NCBI GenBank assembly: GCA_020975725.1
Contig: QXJR01000030.1
Coordinates: 62,001-126,000, forward strand
Source of the DNA: Picocystis sp. L7
Lineage: Eukaryota; Chlorophyta; Picocystophyceae; Picocystales; Picocystaceae
Direction of reading: 5' to 3'
DNA length: 64,000 nt
Position numbers and translations under genes: made by a program. Positions 51,718-61,919 of this stretch are shown piece after piece. Each line of letters starts with the position of its first letter. Positions within the stretch are counted from its first letter, which is position 1. The notes beneath the pieces are model-generated. The model was not told the origin of the DNA. It ran no database searches and saw only the letters and a list, made by a program, of their open reading frames with translations.

Positions 51718-52259
51718 GCAGCACCATTGACGATACTCGCGTGCCGGCTTTCATTGTTCTCGTCGCATGCACTGACAAACCTATGGCCTTGCACGTAGTG
51801 TAAACAGTGCTCCTGCTCCAAAGTATTGCTGTTGTTTTCAATGTGCCGATGGATCGTTCCTACACGATCCAACGTTCAGAGTGTGGCATCCGTCCATTTC
51901 AAACTGCTTCGTTGAAGTGGTGTTGCTGGTGTGCATCTCGGGGAAGTGTCCATCTCGCCTCCGGAACGCGTCCATTGGCACTGCCCTTCCTCGTCTTGCC
52001 ACGCTGAACTTCCCATCCCTTGTTCAAGCAAGCCCTGTTGATTGGGAGGTAGGAAACTCTCGCGAGTGCTTCATTTCCATCCGTCCCTCTCGTTGAATCA
52101 TCTCGAACCTTGACATGGAACTCGATCCATCACCTTTCAATCGTCCGTTGCTGCCTCTCCCTCGCCATCCTTCGTGCCATTTCAAGACGGATCTGATGCT
52201 CTCCGCCGTTCGTATTTGGAATCGTCCACGTGTAGCTCCGGATCATCTCGGATCACCCC

Positions 52260-52281
52260 GACCCCGGGACGTCCCGGGGTC
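52260..52281. promoter_or_regulatory. perfect 22-bp palindrome
   Basis: A GC-rich palindrome centred on ACGT (half-site GACCCCGGGAC) about 360 bp upstream of the cupredoxin ATG. The ACGT core would suit a bZIP-type dimer, which is inference. Confidence 0.5.
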
Positions 52282-52638
52282 GTGAGGAGAGGAGAGAAGC
52301 GGAAGTTCGGTTAGGATCTGGGGGGATCAGGACCCCATATTCGAGGAATAGAGACGTACAGGGGTCCACGTCGTCCTGGGACATCCCTGCACCTTGCTTC
52401 CAGGGCTCTGATTGGTCCACGGGAGCTAGGGTTCGCCAGGGTCGGCCGTTCTTCACCGCTCATTGGAGACACGTAGACCCAATGTGAGGTCCACAGGGTG
52501 CATTTATGCGCTGTCACGACTGCCAAAAGGACGTCAGAAAGTGCAGCTGGCGAGACCTGTGCGCTGCTGCCTCCTTAATCCTCCTGGGAACGGTGGAAGA
52601 CCCGCCGACACCAACGCTCAACGCCTTCAATTGCCACC

Positions 52639-54003
52639 ATGCAGGCCGGAAAAGCAATGATGGCCCTTGTGGTTTCGGCCTCCTTCTTGATGCATGTCGG
52701 AGCCTTCAACCCTGTGAGTTCAAGTATGAACGAATACACGGATACAAAAACATGGGTGGTCGATCCGTTCATCATTCCGCCAGAGGGCAATCCCATGCAA
52801 GAAGCCATTGGTCAGCCTGGAGATTTCTCCTCCTACGACACCATCGAAGCCGATGCGGGGGATCGTATCACCTTCATCCAGAGGCCCATAGTGAGCGATA
52901 GAAACACCATTGGTGATGGCTCCCAGGTCCATGGCGTATACATTGTGAACGACACAAACGCTTTGGAAAACGAACGCTGCCCAGTCAAATCATCCTCTCC
53001 TTGCCAGCCCTTCTCGGCTGGAGTGAACGAGACATTTTGCGCAGGGTACGTATATGGTCTGCCCTTGGTTCGAATGGGAGGGGATGGCGGTTATATCTAC
53101 TACACCACAGGTGAGCTTGGTACGCTTGCTCAGATGTACGGCATTGATGCTGGTGATGATACCAGAGTGATGATGTTTGCCTGTCCATGGAGAGCCCACT
53201 GTGAGTCTGGCATGCGGGTCAAGGTTATTGTTCACAATGTAGCGGCCGAGCCTACTGAGCTGCCTGCCAGTCAACCCCCCTCGTCTCCTAGCATGGAAGC
53301 ACCCCCATTACCAAGCACGCAACCACCCCCGTCGCCTGATATGGAATACTACACTAATTCAGTGAATGTCGCGGCCTTCAACCCTGTGAGTTCAAGTATG
53401 AACGAATACACGGATACAAAAACATGGGTGGTGGATCCGTTCATCATTCCGCCAGGGGGCAATCCCACGCGAGAAGCCATTGGTCAGCCTGGAGATTTCT
53501 CCTCCTACGACACCATCGAAGCCGATGCGGGGGATCGTATCACCTTCATCCAGAGGCCCATAGTGAGCGATAGAAACACCATTGGTGCTGGCTCCCAGGT
53601 CCATGGCGTATACATTGTGAACGACACAAACGCTTTGGAAAACGAAAGCTGCCCAGACACATCATCCTCTCCATGCCAGCCCTTTTCGGCTGGAGTGAAC
53701 GAGACGGTTTGCGCAGGGTACGCATATGGTCTGCCCCTGGTTCGCATGGGAGGGGATGGCGGTTTTATCTACTACACCACAGGCGAGCTTGGTACGCTTG
53801 CTCGGATGTACGGCATTGATCAAGGTGACGGTAGCAGAATGATGATGTTTGCCTGTCCATGGGGAAGCCACTGTGCTGCTGGCATGCGGGTCAAGGTTGT
53901 TGTACGCTATGCCACAACTCCTGATAACAGGGGCTTACGTGGTGCTCATAGCACCTTGATGTATATTTCATCAGCTGCTGCATTGCTGAGACTGATATGG
54001 TAA
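52639..54003 (+). CDS. secreted double cupredoxin (phytocyanin-like), probably surface-anchored
   Basis: A 454-residue protein with signal peptide MQAGKAMMALVVSASFLMHV (cleavage after GA), two nearly identical domains of about 180 residues (about 22-199 and 246-423), a Pro/Ser-rich linker (QPPSSPSMEAPPLPSTQPPP), and a hydrophobic C-terminus (MYISSAAALLRLIW) that could be a GPI signal. Each domain has a beta-barrel style and a type 1 copper set: His in QVHGVYIVNDTN, and Cys, His and Met in ACPWRAHCESGM or ACPWGSHCAAGM (C-x4-H-x4-M). Two further cysteines per domain (CP, PCQPF) could form a disulfide, as in phytocyanins. The likely role is electron transfer or copper binding at the cell surface. 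The DNA of the two copies (52703-53236 and 53374-53905) is almost identical, which indicates recent duplication or gene conversion. Confidence 0.82.
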   Translation: MQAGKAMMALVVSASFLMHVGAFNPVSSSMNEYTDTKTWVVDPFIIPPEGNPMQEAIGQPGDFSSYDTIEADAGDRITFIQRPIVSDRNTIGDGSQVHGVYIVNDTNALENERCPVKSSSPCQPFSAGVNETFCAGYVYGLPLVRMGGDGGYIYYTTGELGTLAQMYGIDAGDDTRVMMFACPWRAHCESGMRVKVIVHNVAAEPTELPASQPPSSPSMEAPPLPSTQPPPSPDMEYYTNSVNVAAFNPVSSSMNEYTDTKTWVVDPFIIPPGGNPTREAIGQPGDFSSYDTIEADAGDRITFIQRPIVSDRNTIGAGSQVHGVYIVNDTNALENESCPDTSSSPCQPFSAGVNETVCAGYAYGLPLVRMGGDGGFIYYTTGELGTLARMYGIDQGDGSRMMMFACPWGSHCAAGMRVKVVVRYATTPDNRGLRGAHSTLMYISSAAALLRLIW

Positions 54004-54785
54004 GAGAGAAAGCTTGCACGACCATAGAGTTGTTGGACTACAATGGTGGACTGGCACCTTGACACGATCATAGCGACAGCATTGCTTGTTTGTTGTGAAT
54101 CGAACTTAGCTTTGTGCTTGGTGATGAACTGCGTCAGAATTGCTCGTCTTCACTTTCGCGTAGAGACTTGTTGTAGTCAACATGATTGTAGTTGCGTGTC
54201 ATCTAGACATCAGTGCTATTCGCCACAACCATGACCAAGTAGGTTGACCTCATTTTGTTAATGTAATTGTTATACTCGACATACGACCATTTCCAGCCTA
54301 CGCTCTACACATCAGCCAAAGCAAACGTAGGTGACAACAGGAACGCATGTCTGCAAAAAAATGACGTCATAAACATTCTGCCTACCATAGGACATATTGC
54401 CCATGGTTACAACGGTTACAATGATGAAAATGATTGTAGTTGAGAAGGGCTCCATGTTGATTGTCCACCTGTAAGCGCATGAACCCTCGTTGCTGCTGTA
54501 GGTCTTTCTATTCTTGAAATGGAACTACGGTTGGTATGCTTGCATGGAACGCTTAGGATGTAGGCAGCCCTTGCAGAAAGCAGGAGATCTCGTACACTAG
54601 GGGTCATAGTATATACCGCGAGTTATTGTTTTCAGGATCTTGCTTAGCATCCAATTAGAATTCCCAGGGATGTCCTGTGCTGTACACAACGATTTTCAAA
54701 ATTTCTTGGAGGGACGAGGAGCTCTACTAGTGCCAATTAGCTTTTCCCAGAAATAACGAGACAAAGCACGGAGACTGTTACTTAC
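54004..54785. other. AT-rich spacer before the Copia remnant
   Basis: It should hold the cupredoxin 3' UTR and the left flank of the element. Small frames only; no RNA gene or terminal repeat was recognised. Confidence 0.5.
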
Positions 54786-57092
54786 TTGAGGAACTTTGCA
54801 TCAGCCAAAGGTAAAGGCGATGAGTGTCCCGCCAAAGTGATGAAAAGCAACGTAGTATACCTCAATTTGCTAAATACGAGGGGTTGCAAAGCCCTGGTGC
54901 ATGTTCCTGAAGAGGAAAGGTCAGGAAAGTTGGCTCGAAGAGCCCAGGAAGCTGTCTTCATTGGTTATGAAAACAGCAGCACATACAGATTTTTGGTGAA
55001 TGGACAGTTGGTATTGTCCAGGACAGCAGAATTCTTCGAAAGTGAGCCAGGTAAGCTACATGGTTCATTTGGAACACAAGAATTGGTTATACCTGATCTG
55101 CTTGTTGAACCTGGAAATCGCCCATTGAGCGATGTTTCCGAAAAAGCAGAAAATCCCCCTCAGCTCCTGGAGAGCGGTAAAAGCAGTGATCAGATGGTCA
55201 CAGGTGGTCAAACCAGTGTGGAAAGTGTTGTTGGTGATGGTATAGTTGATACCACAGTACAGGAAAACCTGGAAGGAACAACACCACATCACCCGGAAAA
55301 TGACAGTGTGAAAAATGCAGGAATTATTTCAGATTCTGGTGCAGAAAATCGTTTTGATAAGGAAACCAACTTAACGGATCAGAATGAACAGAATGAAACG
55401 TCAAGCGAAACAAGAGAACTTCAAAGTACAGGAAAATATGATTTAAGGCAACGACAAGACGTTGACTACAGGAAACTTGCTCTTGGTTTGATGGCTGACG
55501 TGGAATCTGAAAAGCTCCCTGCAGATTTTTCTGGTTATGAAGAAGCCATGGAAAGATCTGACGCTGATCTTTGGGAAATGGCTGTCGAAGATGAAATCAG
55601 ATCGTTGTATGAGTCTGATACATGGAAAGTTGCGGATCTTCCTGCTGGAAGAAAAGCGCTGGAGACCAAGTGGGTCTTCAAGATCAAGAAAGATGCCGCC
55701 GGTAACGTTGAACGGTACAAGGCGAGGCTGGTGATCAAAGGTTTTCAGCAAAGGGAAGGCATTGATTTTGCTGAAATATATGCACCTGTTGTGAGTAAAA
55801 CAGCACTCAGAATTTTCTTGACAGTAGCAGCTGTGCAAGAGCTGGAACTTGAACAACTGGATATCAAGACTGCTTTTCTGAATGCAGATCTTGTGGAAGA
55901 CATCTACATGAAGTTTCCAGAAGGGGTACAACCTGTACCTGGAAAGGTGTTGAGGCTTAAGAAAAGCTTGTATGGCCTGAAGCAAGCACCAAGGATGTGG
56001 AACAAGCTACTGACCACTACCCTGAAAGAGGTGCTGGGCTGTGCGTGCAACGGTGTTGAAGAATCTGTGCTGCTCTGCAGGTCAGATGCTTCGGTGTGCT
56101 ACATATGTGTGTATGTGGATGATATCCTGCTGGCTTCAAGTGACAAAACATTACTGCAGAAGGTCATTGATGGACTGTGTAGTAAGTTTGATGCAAGACA
56201 CTTGGGGCCTGCTCACTTGTTCTGTGGTATGGTCATGACCAGGAACAGGAAAAGCAGGATGATGCACTTGTCAGAAGCTGCAAAGATTGACAAGATGCTG
56301 GAAAAGTTTGGAATGGAGAATGCAAAGGAGAGTAGACTACCAATCTCTGAATGCATGAAACAAGGAAAGGAAGAAAGTGATGAGGAATTGGTTGTGCAGT
56401 ACCAGCAGTTGGTTGGACAATTGCTTTATTTGTCACCAACGGAACGGCCTGATATTGCCCATGCAGCAGCGGTGCTATCCAGATACATGAGCAAGCCTGC
56501 TCAGGAACACTGGAAGGCAGCAAAGAGAGTACTGAAATACTTGAAAGGAACCAGAACACATGGTCTGTGTCTTGGTCAGCATGAACCTGTATCAGCAAAT
56601 GCAGAAATGGGTTTGGAGTTGACAGGATACTGTGATTCTGACTTTGGAACCGATGTGGACACAAGGAGGTCCAGGACTGGTTTCTTGTTCCTACTGAATG
56701 GAAGCCTGGTGGCATGGTATAGCAAGTTGCAGAAGACTGTTGCCACTAGCACTGCAGAAGCAGAATACATGGCTGTGAGTGCTTGCGTGAAAGAAGCACT
56801 GTGGATCAGAAACTTCTTGGGAAGTTTGATGAACGGTACTTGGGATGGCATCCCAATACTGAATGACAACCAAGCTACTTTGAGGATGATCAATGATCTG
56901 AATTCAGTTTCCAGATCAAAGCACATTGACATCCAGCATCACTTTGTACGAGAACGTGGAGTGCGTGGTGAAGTGAAATTTCACTACTATCTTGCAGACA
57001 TCATGTCGGCATATTATCTCACGAAGATATTGCCATCATCAAGATTTGAAGAGATCAGAGATGCTCTTGATGTTGTGAAGAAACAAGAGTGA
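54786..57092 (+). mobile_element. Ty1/Copia LTR retrotransposon remnant (fossil)
   Basis: This is the 3' part of a Copia pol region. In order it shows the end of the integrase with the chromatin-facing tail (RRAQEAVFIGYE), a spacer rich in Asn, Glu and Thr, the reverse transcriptase (ETKWVFKIKKD, LDIKTAFLNAD, LKKSLYGLKQAPRMW, YVDDILLAS) and the RNase H (TGYCDSDFGTD, STAEAEYMA). Gag, protease and the integrase core are absent, and I recognise no long terminal repeats, so the element is broken at its 5' side. The remaining pol part is otherwise well preserved, which suggests a fairly recent insertion. It differs from neighbouring genes in being AT-rich. Confidence 0.92.
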
Positions 57093-58107
57093 ATCATGAT
57101 TGAGGGGAACACTCGCCAATTAGCTGCACGTCATGTGCACTCATGATGGTTATCTTCGATCACCCCACCTTAAAGAATATTCTCTCACCCGTTGGGAATT
57201 TTCATTCTTGCGAGGATTGATTTAGTCACACCGATACAAACCATAGGAGAATTTAGCATGGACATGCCTCGCTTCACTCAAGTTGAGCAACACATTGAAA
57301 ACCAAAAGGATCGGGGCAACATAGAGACGCTTGTTTTGATGGCGTGATCTTGAGCTTTGGGGAGATTGAAAGAATGCTATACTTGGAATAGTTTATACAC
57401 ATAAGCACAACTTGGAAGTTACTTTGTAACTCAGGAGAGAGTGAAATTGGAGTGGCGCATAAAATTACGAGTATTGATCATAAATCTCTCATGCCCCTAA
57501 ACCACTCAGCAAGGCCTTCAAGAAACACCCCATAAAGATAAGCGACTTCCTTGTGATCGCTCCAACGGAGAGAGACATCGTTGAACGATATGTACCCACG
57601 AAGAAAACGCCAACAAATCGTAGGCGCTCGTCTTGCTCTTTCTCCGAGGGCCGCATCTTCCGTAGAAAGAGAGCAAATCTCGTTTGATTACTTTGTCTCA
57701 ACTCTAACGAGCCCATGTGATGGGGAGAGATTTAGCTTAACCGACTTCAAAGGTAGGCGGTAAGAAAAAACGGTGACGGACAAGGTCGAAGGAATCTTTT
57801 GTCAAACAAGGCATTCTTCGGTGGAAATATTTATGTCCCACACTCGTCGCACGGACTCGAAGCCATCCATAGACCACTTCCTAGACCAAGCTTTCCATTT
57901 TGTGTCCACCGTGATGGGAGTTGCAAATTGACATGGTATGCCATCCCGTGTCATTGGACCGTGCGTTTCCTTCCTCACATGCTCTCATCTTGCATGTTGC
58001 CATGGACGAGACGTCCATTCACCCCATTTCTGCTGCCCTTGCCATGCACGGTTGATGATTCCATTCCACTTGCACCAAGTGATCCTACCCCTCTTCCCTT
58101 GGCGCTT
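57093..58107. other. AT-rich spacer between the Copia remnant and the DNA transposon
   Basis: It may include the 3' end of the Copia element, but no LTR could be defined without a second copy. Frames at 57799-58182 plus show no domain. Confidence 0.45.
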
Positions 58108-58135
58108 GAGAGGAGTTTAGATTTTGGATCAAGAC
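58108..58135 (+). repeat. left terminal inverted repeat, 28 bp
   Basis: Perfect inverted match to 61807-61834. It contains the core TTTAGATTTTGGATCAAG. Confidence 0.88.
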
Positions 58136-58198
58136 AAATATTCGGATCAAGTGAGAGTTTATTCTCACGAATTAGGGTTTAGGGTGGCTCCTTTTTCA

Positions 58199-58238
58199 AA
58201 AAAGGATCAAGTTACGGGCCCGTAACTTGATCCTTTTT
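58199..58238. repeat. subterminal perfect palindrome, 40 bp
   Basis: The arms carry AAAAAGGATCAAGTTACGGG and its complement, meeting at GGGCCC. The GGATCAAG octamer of the terminal repeat is present in both arms, so this looks like a transposase-binding site pair. Confidence 0.85.
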
Positions 58239-58433
58239 CATTTTGGGTACTTCACCGACTGTAAAAACGGGGGGCGTTTACTGACGGGGTTTCTTGCGAA
58301 TATTATTTCATTCGCCATCTTCCGTGGAGGATTTTCGGATCAAGTGGACCTCGTTCCTCCACGCGCGGTGTGGTTTTGGCCGTCGATCGCGCACAAGAAA
58401 GGGCCTACATTTCGCGGGAACGGAGGAAGGGCC

Positions 58434-59752
58434 ATGCCATCGCGAGTGGGATGCGCGTTGGAGCGAAGGATGCTACGAAAGCAATTCGACGAGCTCGTGG
58501 GGCTCTTCGTGGGATTCGTGGCGGCACATCGACTGCGCGCAGACGTGCGGATCGGGGTTTTCCGCCTCTTGCTTGTTGCGATCGAGCAATGTTGGGACGA
58601 TCTCGAGAGGGCGACGCAGTACTGGACGTATAGAAGCAAGATAACAAACGTGCCGCGAACGATCGAGGGGTTCTCGGATGATTGGTTGCGGCAGTATTGC
58701 CGCTTTGTCGGCCCGGAGATACGCGAGCTCATGCGTATTCTCCGCGTGCTAGGCACCATACGTGTCCGTGGGACCGGACGTGTGTTCACAGGAGAGGAAG
58801 GGATGTTGCTTTTGCTGAGGCGCTTGGGAGGTCTCGAGAACTTGCATCACCTCTCCCACACCTTCGACCGGAGCTCTAGCGCCCTATCGGAGCTCCACAA
58901 TGCGATGCTGGATCACATCTATCCCTACGCAAAACGAGCGCTGCGTTTGGAAGTGTGGGCGAAAGAGCTCCCTCGGCTTGCAGAAGCACTAGCGAGGAGA
59001 GGATGCCAAATCCGCACGTGCTGTGGCTTCGTCGATGGGACGTTGTTCAAGATACGAAGGCCGACGGAGGGCGAGGACGCGGCGTACAGCGGGTGGAAAC
59101 GCATGCACGCGACGAAGTACCAAGCGGTGGTACTATCTAACTTCATGATCGCGGACTTCGACGGTCCATACGCAGGCTCTGTGGGAGATGCGAACATCTT
59201 GAGACGGTCTAACGTGCAAGAGCGCCTGCGAGCGATCAACCGCGACCTGGACGAAGAGGTCACCTTGTATGGTGACGGTGCATACGCGTCCACAGACGTG
59301 CTGCATCGGCCCTTCAGAGGCAACATCAACCCGGAGCAAGCGGCCTTCAACGAGCATATGAGCAGTTTTCGACAGGCCGTGGAATGGATCTTTGGGAAGC
59401 TCGAAGGGTTGTGGCCGCTTGTGGGCGACAAGACGCGAAAGACGGTGCTGCTCCGTCAAACAGGTAAAGAAGACGTAGCGGCTGCGTTGTTGACTAACTT
59501 TCACACTTGCTTGTGCGGCGGCGTGACGACCGACTACCTGGGGATCGCTCCACCTACTCTACAAGAGTACGCGACAATGATCGAGGAGCACGCGAGCGGT
59601 ATGTCGAGGGTTTCTCGCAACATTCGCAACGACGTTTTTTTTTTTGGTACATGTTTCTAACAACACGTTTTGTATGTGCAGGAAATTTTGACGATCTCGC
59701 ACGAGCGGTTTCGAACGAAACGTCTTCACAGCATCTCGATGCTTCAGGTTAA
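58434..59752 (+). CDS. PIF/Harbinger-type DDE transposase, two exons
   Basis: Exon 1 (58434-59598) starts MPSRVGCALERRMLRKQFDE; codons upstream of this ATG are in-frame but belong to the subterminal region. The DDE_4 fold shows the first Asp in GFVDGTLFKIRRP, the second in LYGDGAYASTDVLHRPF and the Glu in RQAVEWIFGKLEGLWPL. The intron runs 59599-59681: donor AGCG|GTATGT, a TTCTAACAAC branch motif and acceptor ATGTGCAG. Splicing joins EEHASG to NFDDLARAVSNETSSQHLDA in frame, giving about 411 residues; unspliced, the frame ends after FFFGTCF. Cut-and-paste transposition by this family also needs the Myb-like partner encoded on the other strand. Confidence 0.85.
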
Positions 59753-59827
59753 TGCGTCTTCATGTGAAGAGGCAGTTCATACGCAAAAAAGAAGCAAAAG
59801 GACCACTTCTCAAGGAAAAAAAAAAGG

Positions 59828-60345
59828 AGTACCTTCCAGCAATCACCGGCAGCAGCATCAGCAGTCATGTACCTTCCAGCAATCACCGGCAGCAGCAGCA
59901 TCAATCATGTACCTTCCAGTAATCACCGGCAGCAGCATCAGCAGTCATGTACCTTCCAGCAATTACCGGCAGCAGCAGCATCAATCATGTACCTTCCAGT
60001 AATCACCGGCAGCAGCATCAGCAGTCATGTACCTTCCAGCAATTACCGGCAGCAGCAGCATCAGTCATGTACCTTCCAGCAGTCACCGGCAGCAGCAGCA
60101 TCAGTCATGTACCTTCCAGCAATCACCGGCAGCAGCATCAGCAGTCATGTACCTTCCAGCAATCACCGGCAGCAGCAGCATCAGTCATGTACCTTCCAGC
60201 AATCACCGGCAGCAGCATCAGCAGCATCAGCAGTCATGTACCTTCCAGCAATCACCGGCAGCAGCATCAGCAGCATCAGCAGTCATGTACCTTCCAGCAA
60301 TCACCGGCAGCAGCATCAGCAGTCATGTACCTTCCAGCACCCTAA
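59828..60345. repeat. 40-bp minisatellite inside the transposon
   Basis: About 13 units built from CATGTACCTTCCAGCAATCA, CCGGCAGCAGCATCAGCAG and a shorter variant; lengths alternate near 39-52 bp through extra CAGCAT triplets. The three plus-strand frames are all open and cycle through the same Ser/Gln/His-rich peptide because 40 is not a multiple of three. It lies between the 3' ends of the two transposon genes. Confidence 0.9.
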
Positions 60346-60523
60346 ACCATCTCGTGCAGCAAAAGCACCCAGCATTCACAACAACAGAGAGCAGCAGTAT
60401 GAGCTACTCCCACGTAGCAGCACCGTAGAGTGGAAAAGTTTCCTTTTGCAATGGACAAGGAGACAAGCAAATGAAAGACTGTGAATGGAAAAGGAAAAAA
60501 ATGCAATACACTCAACAAATTCA

Positions 60524-61495
60524 TTACATATAGCTTGCGTCCCTTCCTTCCTTCAGTGGGGATTCGACTTCCTCGTCCTCTTGTTGCGTGGCCGACGGTC
60601 CTCTGTGCATGCTGGTGCCTTGCCCACGAGTAACGAAGCGCTCGCGGATCCAATCATCCAGAGAACCAGGATCAGCGTGGCGGAACGGATCGTTGCGATG
60701 CGCCTCGTCCCGAAGTCGCCACTCGTCCAAAGCATCCCGGCGCTCCTGGGAACGAAGGACAGCGACCAGACTTTTCTGCAGTTCTGGAATGATGACCGCG
60801 CGATTCTTGTCGCCAGAAGTGCGTCGTCCGCGACTGCTTGCTCGATGTGCAGATTCGTCTGGCGAACTATTTGAGCGTGGCGGTGGTCGTGCGCGCTTTC
60901 CTCCGGTCTGCAACTGCCTCTCGGCCAACATTTCTCCATTTTTATCCTTCAGTTCACGCGCCCGCACTTTCTCCTCTTGCGCAGCTCCTTTCCTACCATC
61001 CGCCTCTGCGACTCGCTCAGCTACCTCATCGCAAAGGTGCGCGAGCTCCTCGTCCACCATGCCTCCTCCTCGTCCAGTTGCTCGCATCGCTCCTTCCTCG
61101 TTCGCTCGGTGTGCCTTAAGCAAGGCGCCGATCCTCTTGCGGACCTGCTTCCTATCCAGATCCCACGACCCGAATAGCTTCGGGTATGCGCCCTTGAGGC
61201 GCTCGACGAAGCGCTTCCAAGCAACGCCCTTGTCGCCGTTGGTCCTTTTCACGAGGAAGCAGCAATCTTCCTCTCGCAACACATCCAACATCGCCTTGTT
61301 GTGTGCGTTGGTCCATACCCTACCCTTGGGACGAGCCACGATCTGCAGCGAATTTTCACCAGGCGACGAGATCGGTGTTGTCGCCACATGGCGCAGTTCT
61401 TCATCCATCGCGCCGTCCACAATATCGACCATGCCGTCGTTTGCGCCATTTTCGATGAGGCCTGCACTTGTAGTGCCACCTCCACCGGCACCCAT
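60524..61495 (-). CDS. Myb/SANT-like (MADF/trihelix) DNA-binding protein of the transposon
   Basis: A 323-residue protein starting at ATG 61495 (MGAGGGGTTSAGLIENGAND). The SANT-like domain is at residues about 55-140: KGRVWTNAHNKAMLDVLREE, VAWKRFVERLKGAYPKLFG, WDLDRKQVRKRIGALLKAHR. This trihelix form is the usual second protein of PIF/Harbinger elements, which binds subterminal sites and brings the transposase to the DNA. A long charged helix (KGAAQEEKVRARELKDKNGE) and a Ser/Arg-rich NLS-like stretch (SSPDESAHRASSRGRRTSGD) follow. The open frame continues upstream to 61684 without an ATG; a short 5' exon is possible. Confidence 0.82.
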   Translation of the reverse strand: MGAGGGGTTSAGLIENGANDGMVDIVDGAMDEELRHVATTPISSPGENSLQIVARPKGRVWTNAHNKAMLDVLREEDCCFLVKRTNGDKGVAWKRFVERLKGAYPKLFGSWDLDRKQVRKRIGALLKAHRANEEGAMRATGRGGGMVDEELAHLCDEVAERVAEADGRKGAAQEEKVRARELKDKNGEMLAERQLQTGGKRARPPPRSNSSPDESAHRASSRGRRTSGDKNRAVIIPELQKSLVAVLRSQERRDALDEWRLRDEAHRNDPFRHADPGSLDDWIRERFVTRGQGTSMHRGPSATQQEDEEVESPLKEGRDASYM

Positions 61496-61771
61496 CGTGC
61501 CGTCAGCTGATACGACACGGTCGATCGTCAGTCTATCTATCCTATTCCCTTCCCCGACATCGCGATGATCGAAAACGCACCTGTTGCAGCAGTTGAATAT
61601 GCGCTCGTTCACCAGATGTGCGTCGGTCGGACGCACTCGAACCGATTCGACCAGTCTCTCCCGCGTAAACCGGAAATGGCTCAAAATTTACATGACCCGA
61701 TGAGGAATAGAATTGGGTGCCATTACCGTAAACCTGAAACTTAAACGCACGGTCGAAGCCCGGGACCAACT

Positions 61772-61804
61772 AAAAAAGGATCAAGTGGCCCTTGATCCTT
61801 TTTT
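61772..61804. repeat. right subterminal inverted repeat
   Basis: Arms AAAAAAGGATCAAG (61772-61785) and CTTGATCCTTTTTT (61791-61804) around a 5-bp spacer. It mirrors the left subterminal palindrome. Confidence 0.85.
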
Positions 61805-61806
61805 CG

Positions 61807-61834
61807 GTCTTGATCCAAAATCTAAACTCCTCTC
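61807..61834 (-). repeat. right terminal inverted repeat, 28 bp
   Basis: Perfect inverted match to 58108-58135. Its outer edge is 85 bp before the ATG of the next gene. Confidence 0.88.
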
Positions 61835-61919
61835 TGGAGGAATTGGAACCATTTCCAAGGTCGGTTTCAGAAACCGATCTCCTTCGTTCGCGTTCGACGA
61901 GGAAGTCGGCGCACTTCCG

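Larger units (their letters stand above)
51103..52638. other. divergent promoter region with a palindrome and a possible small ORF
   Basis: It lies between the aminotransferase and the cupredoxin. The left half contains the candidate ORF described separately. From 51720 to 52250 I see only AT-richer sequence. At 52260-52281 there is a perfect 22-bp palindrome. From 52450 the sequence leads into the cupredoxin ATG. Confidence 0.5.
58108..61834. mobile_element. PIF/Harbinger-like DNA transposon, 3.7 kb
   Basis: A 28-bp perfect terminal inverted repeat (58108-58135 and 61807-61834) encloses a DDE transposase on the plus strand and a Myb/SANT-like protein on the minus strand, the classic two-gene set of PIF/Harbinger elements. 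GGATCAAG octamers recur at both ends and form hairpin-capable palindromes just inside the terminal repeats. A 40-bp minisatellite sits between the convergent genes. No 3-bp target duplication is seen at the edges (CTT on the left, TGG on the right), so either the flanks have changed or the true ends differ slightly. Both genes are open, so the element could be active or recently active. Confidence 0.85.

Noticed and set aside
59828-60345. CRISPR-like appearance of regular repeats
   Set aside because: There are no unique spacers; the whole unit repeats, so it is a minisatellite, and the context is a eukaryotic transposon.
59867-60484. Three overlapping Ser/Gln/His-rich ORFs as genes
   Set aside because: They are three frames of the same tandem repeat and have no independent start context or domain.
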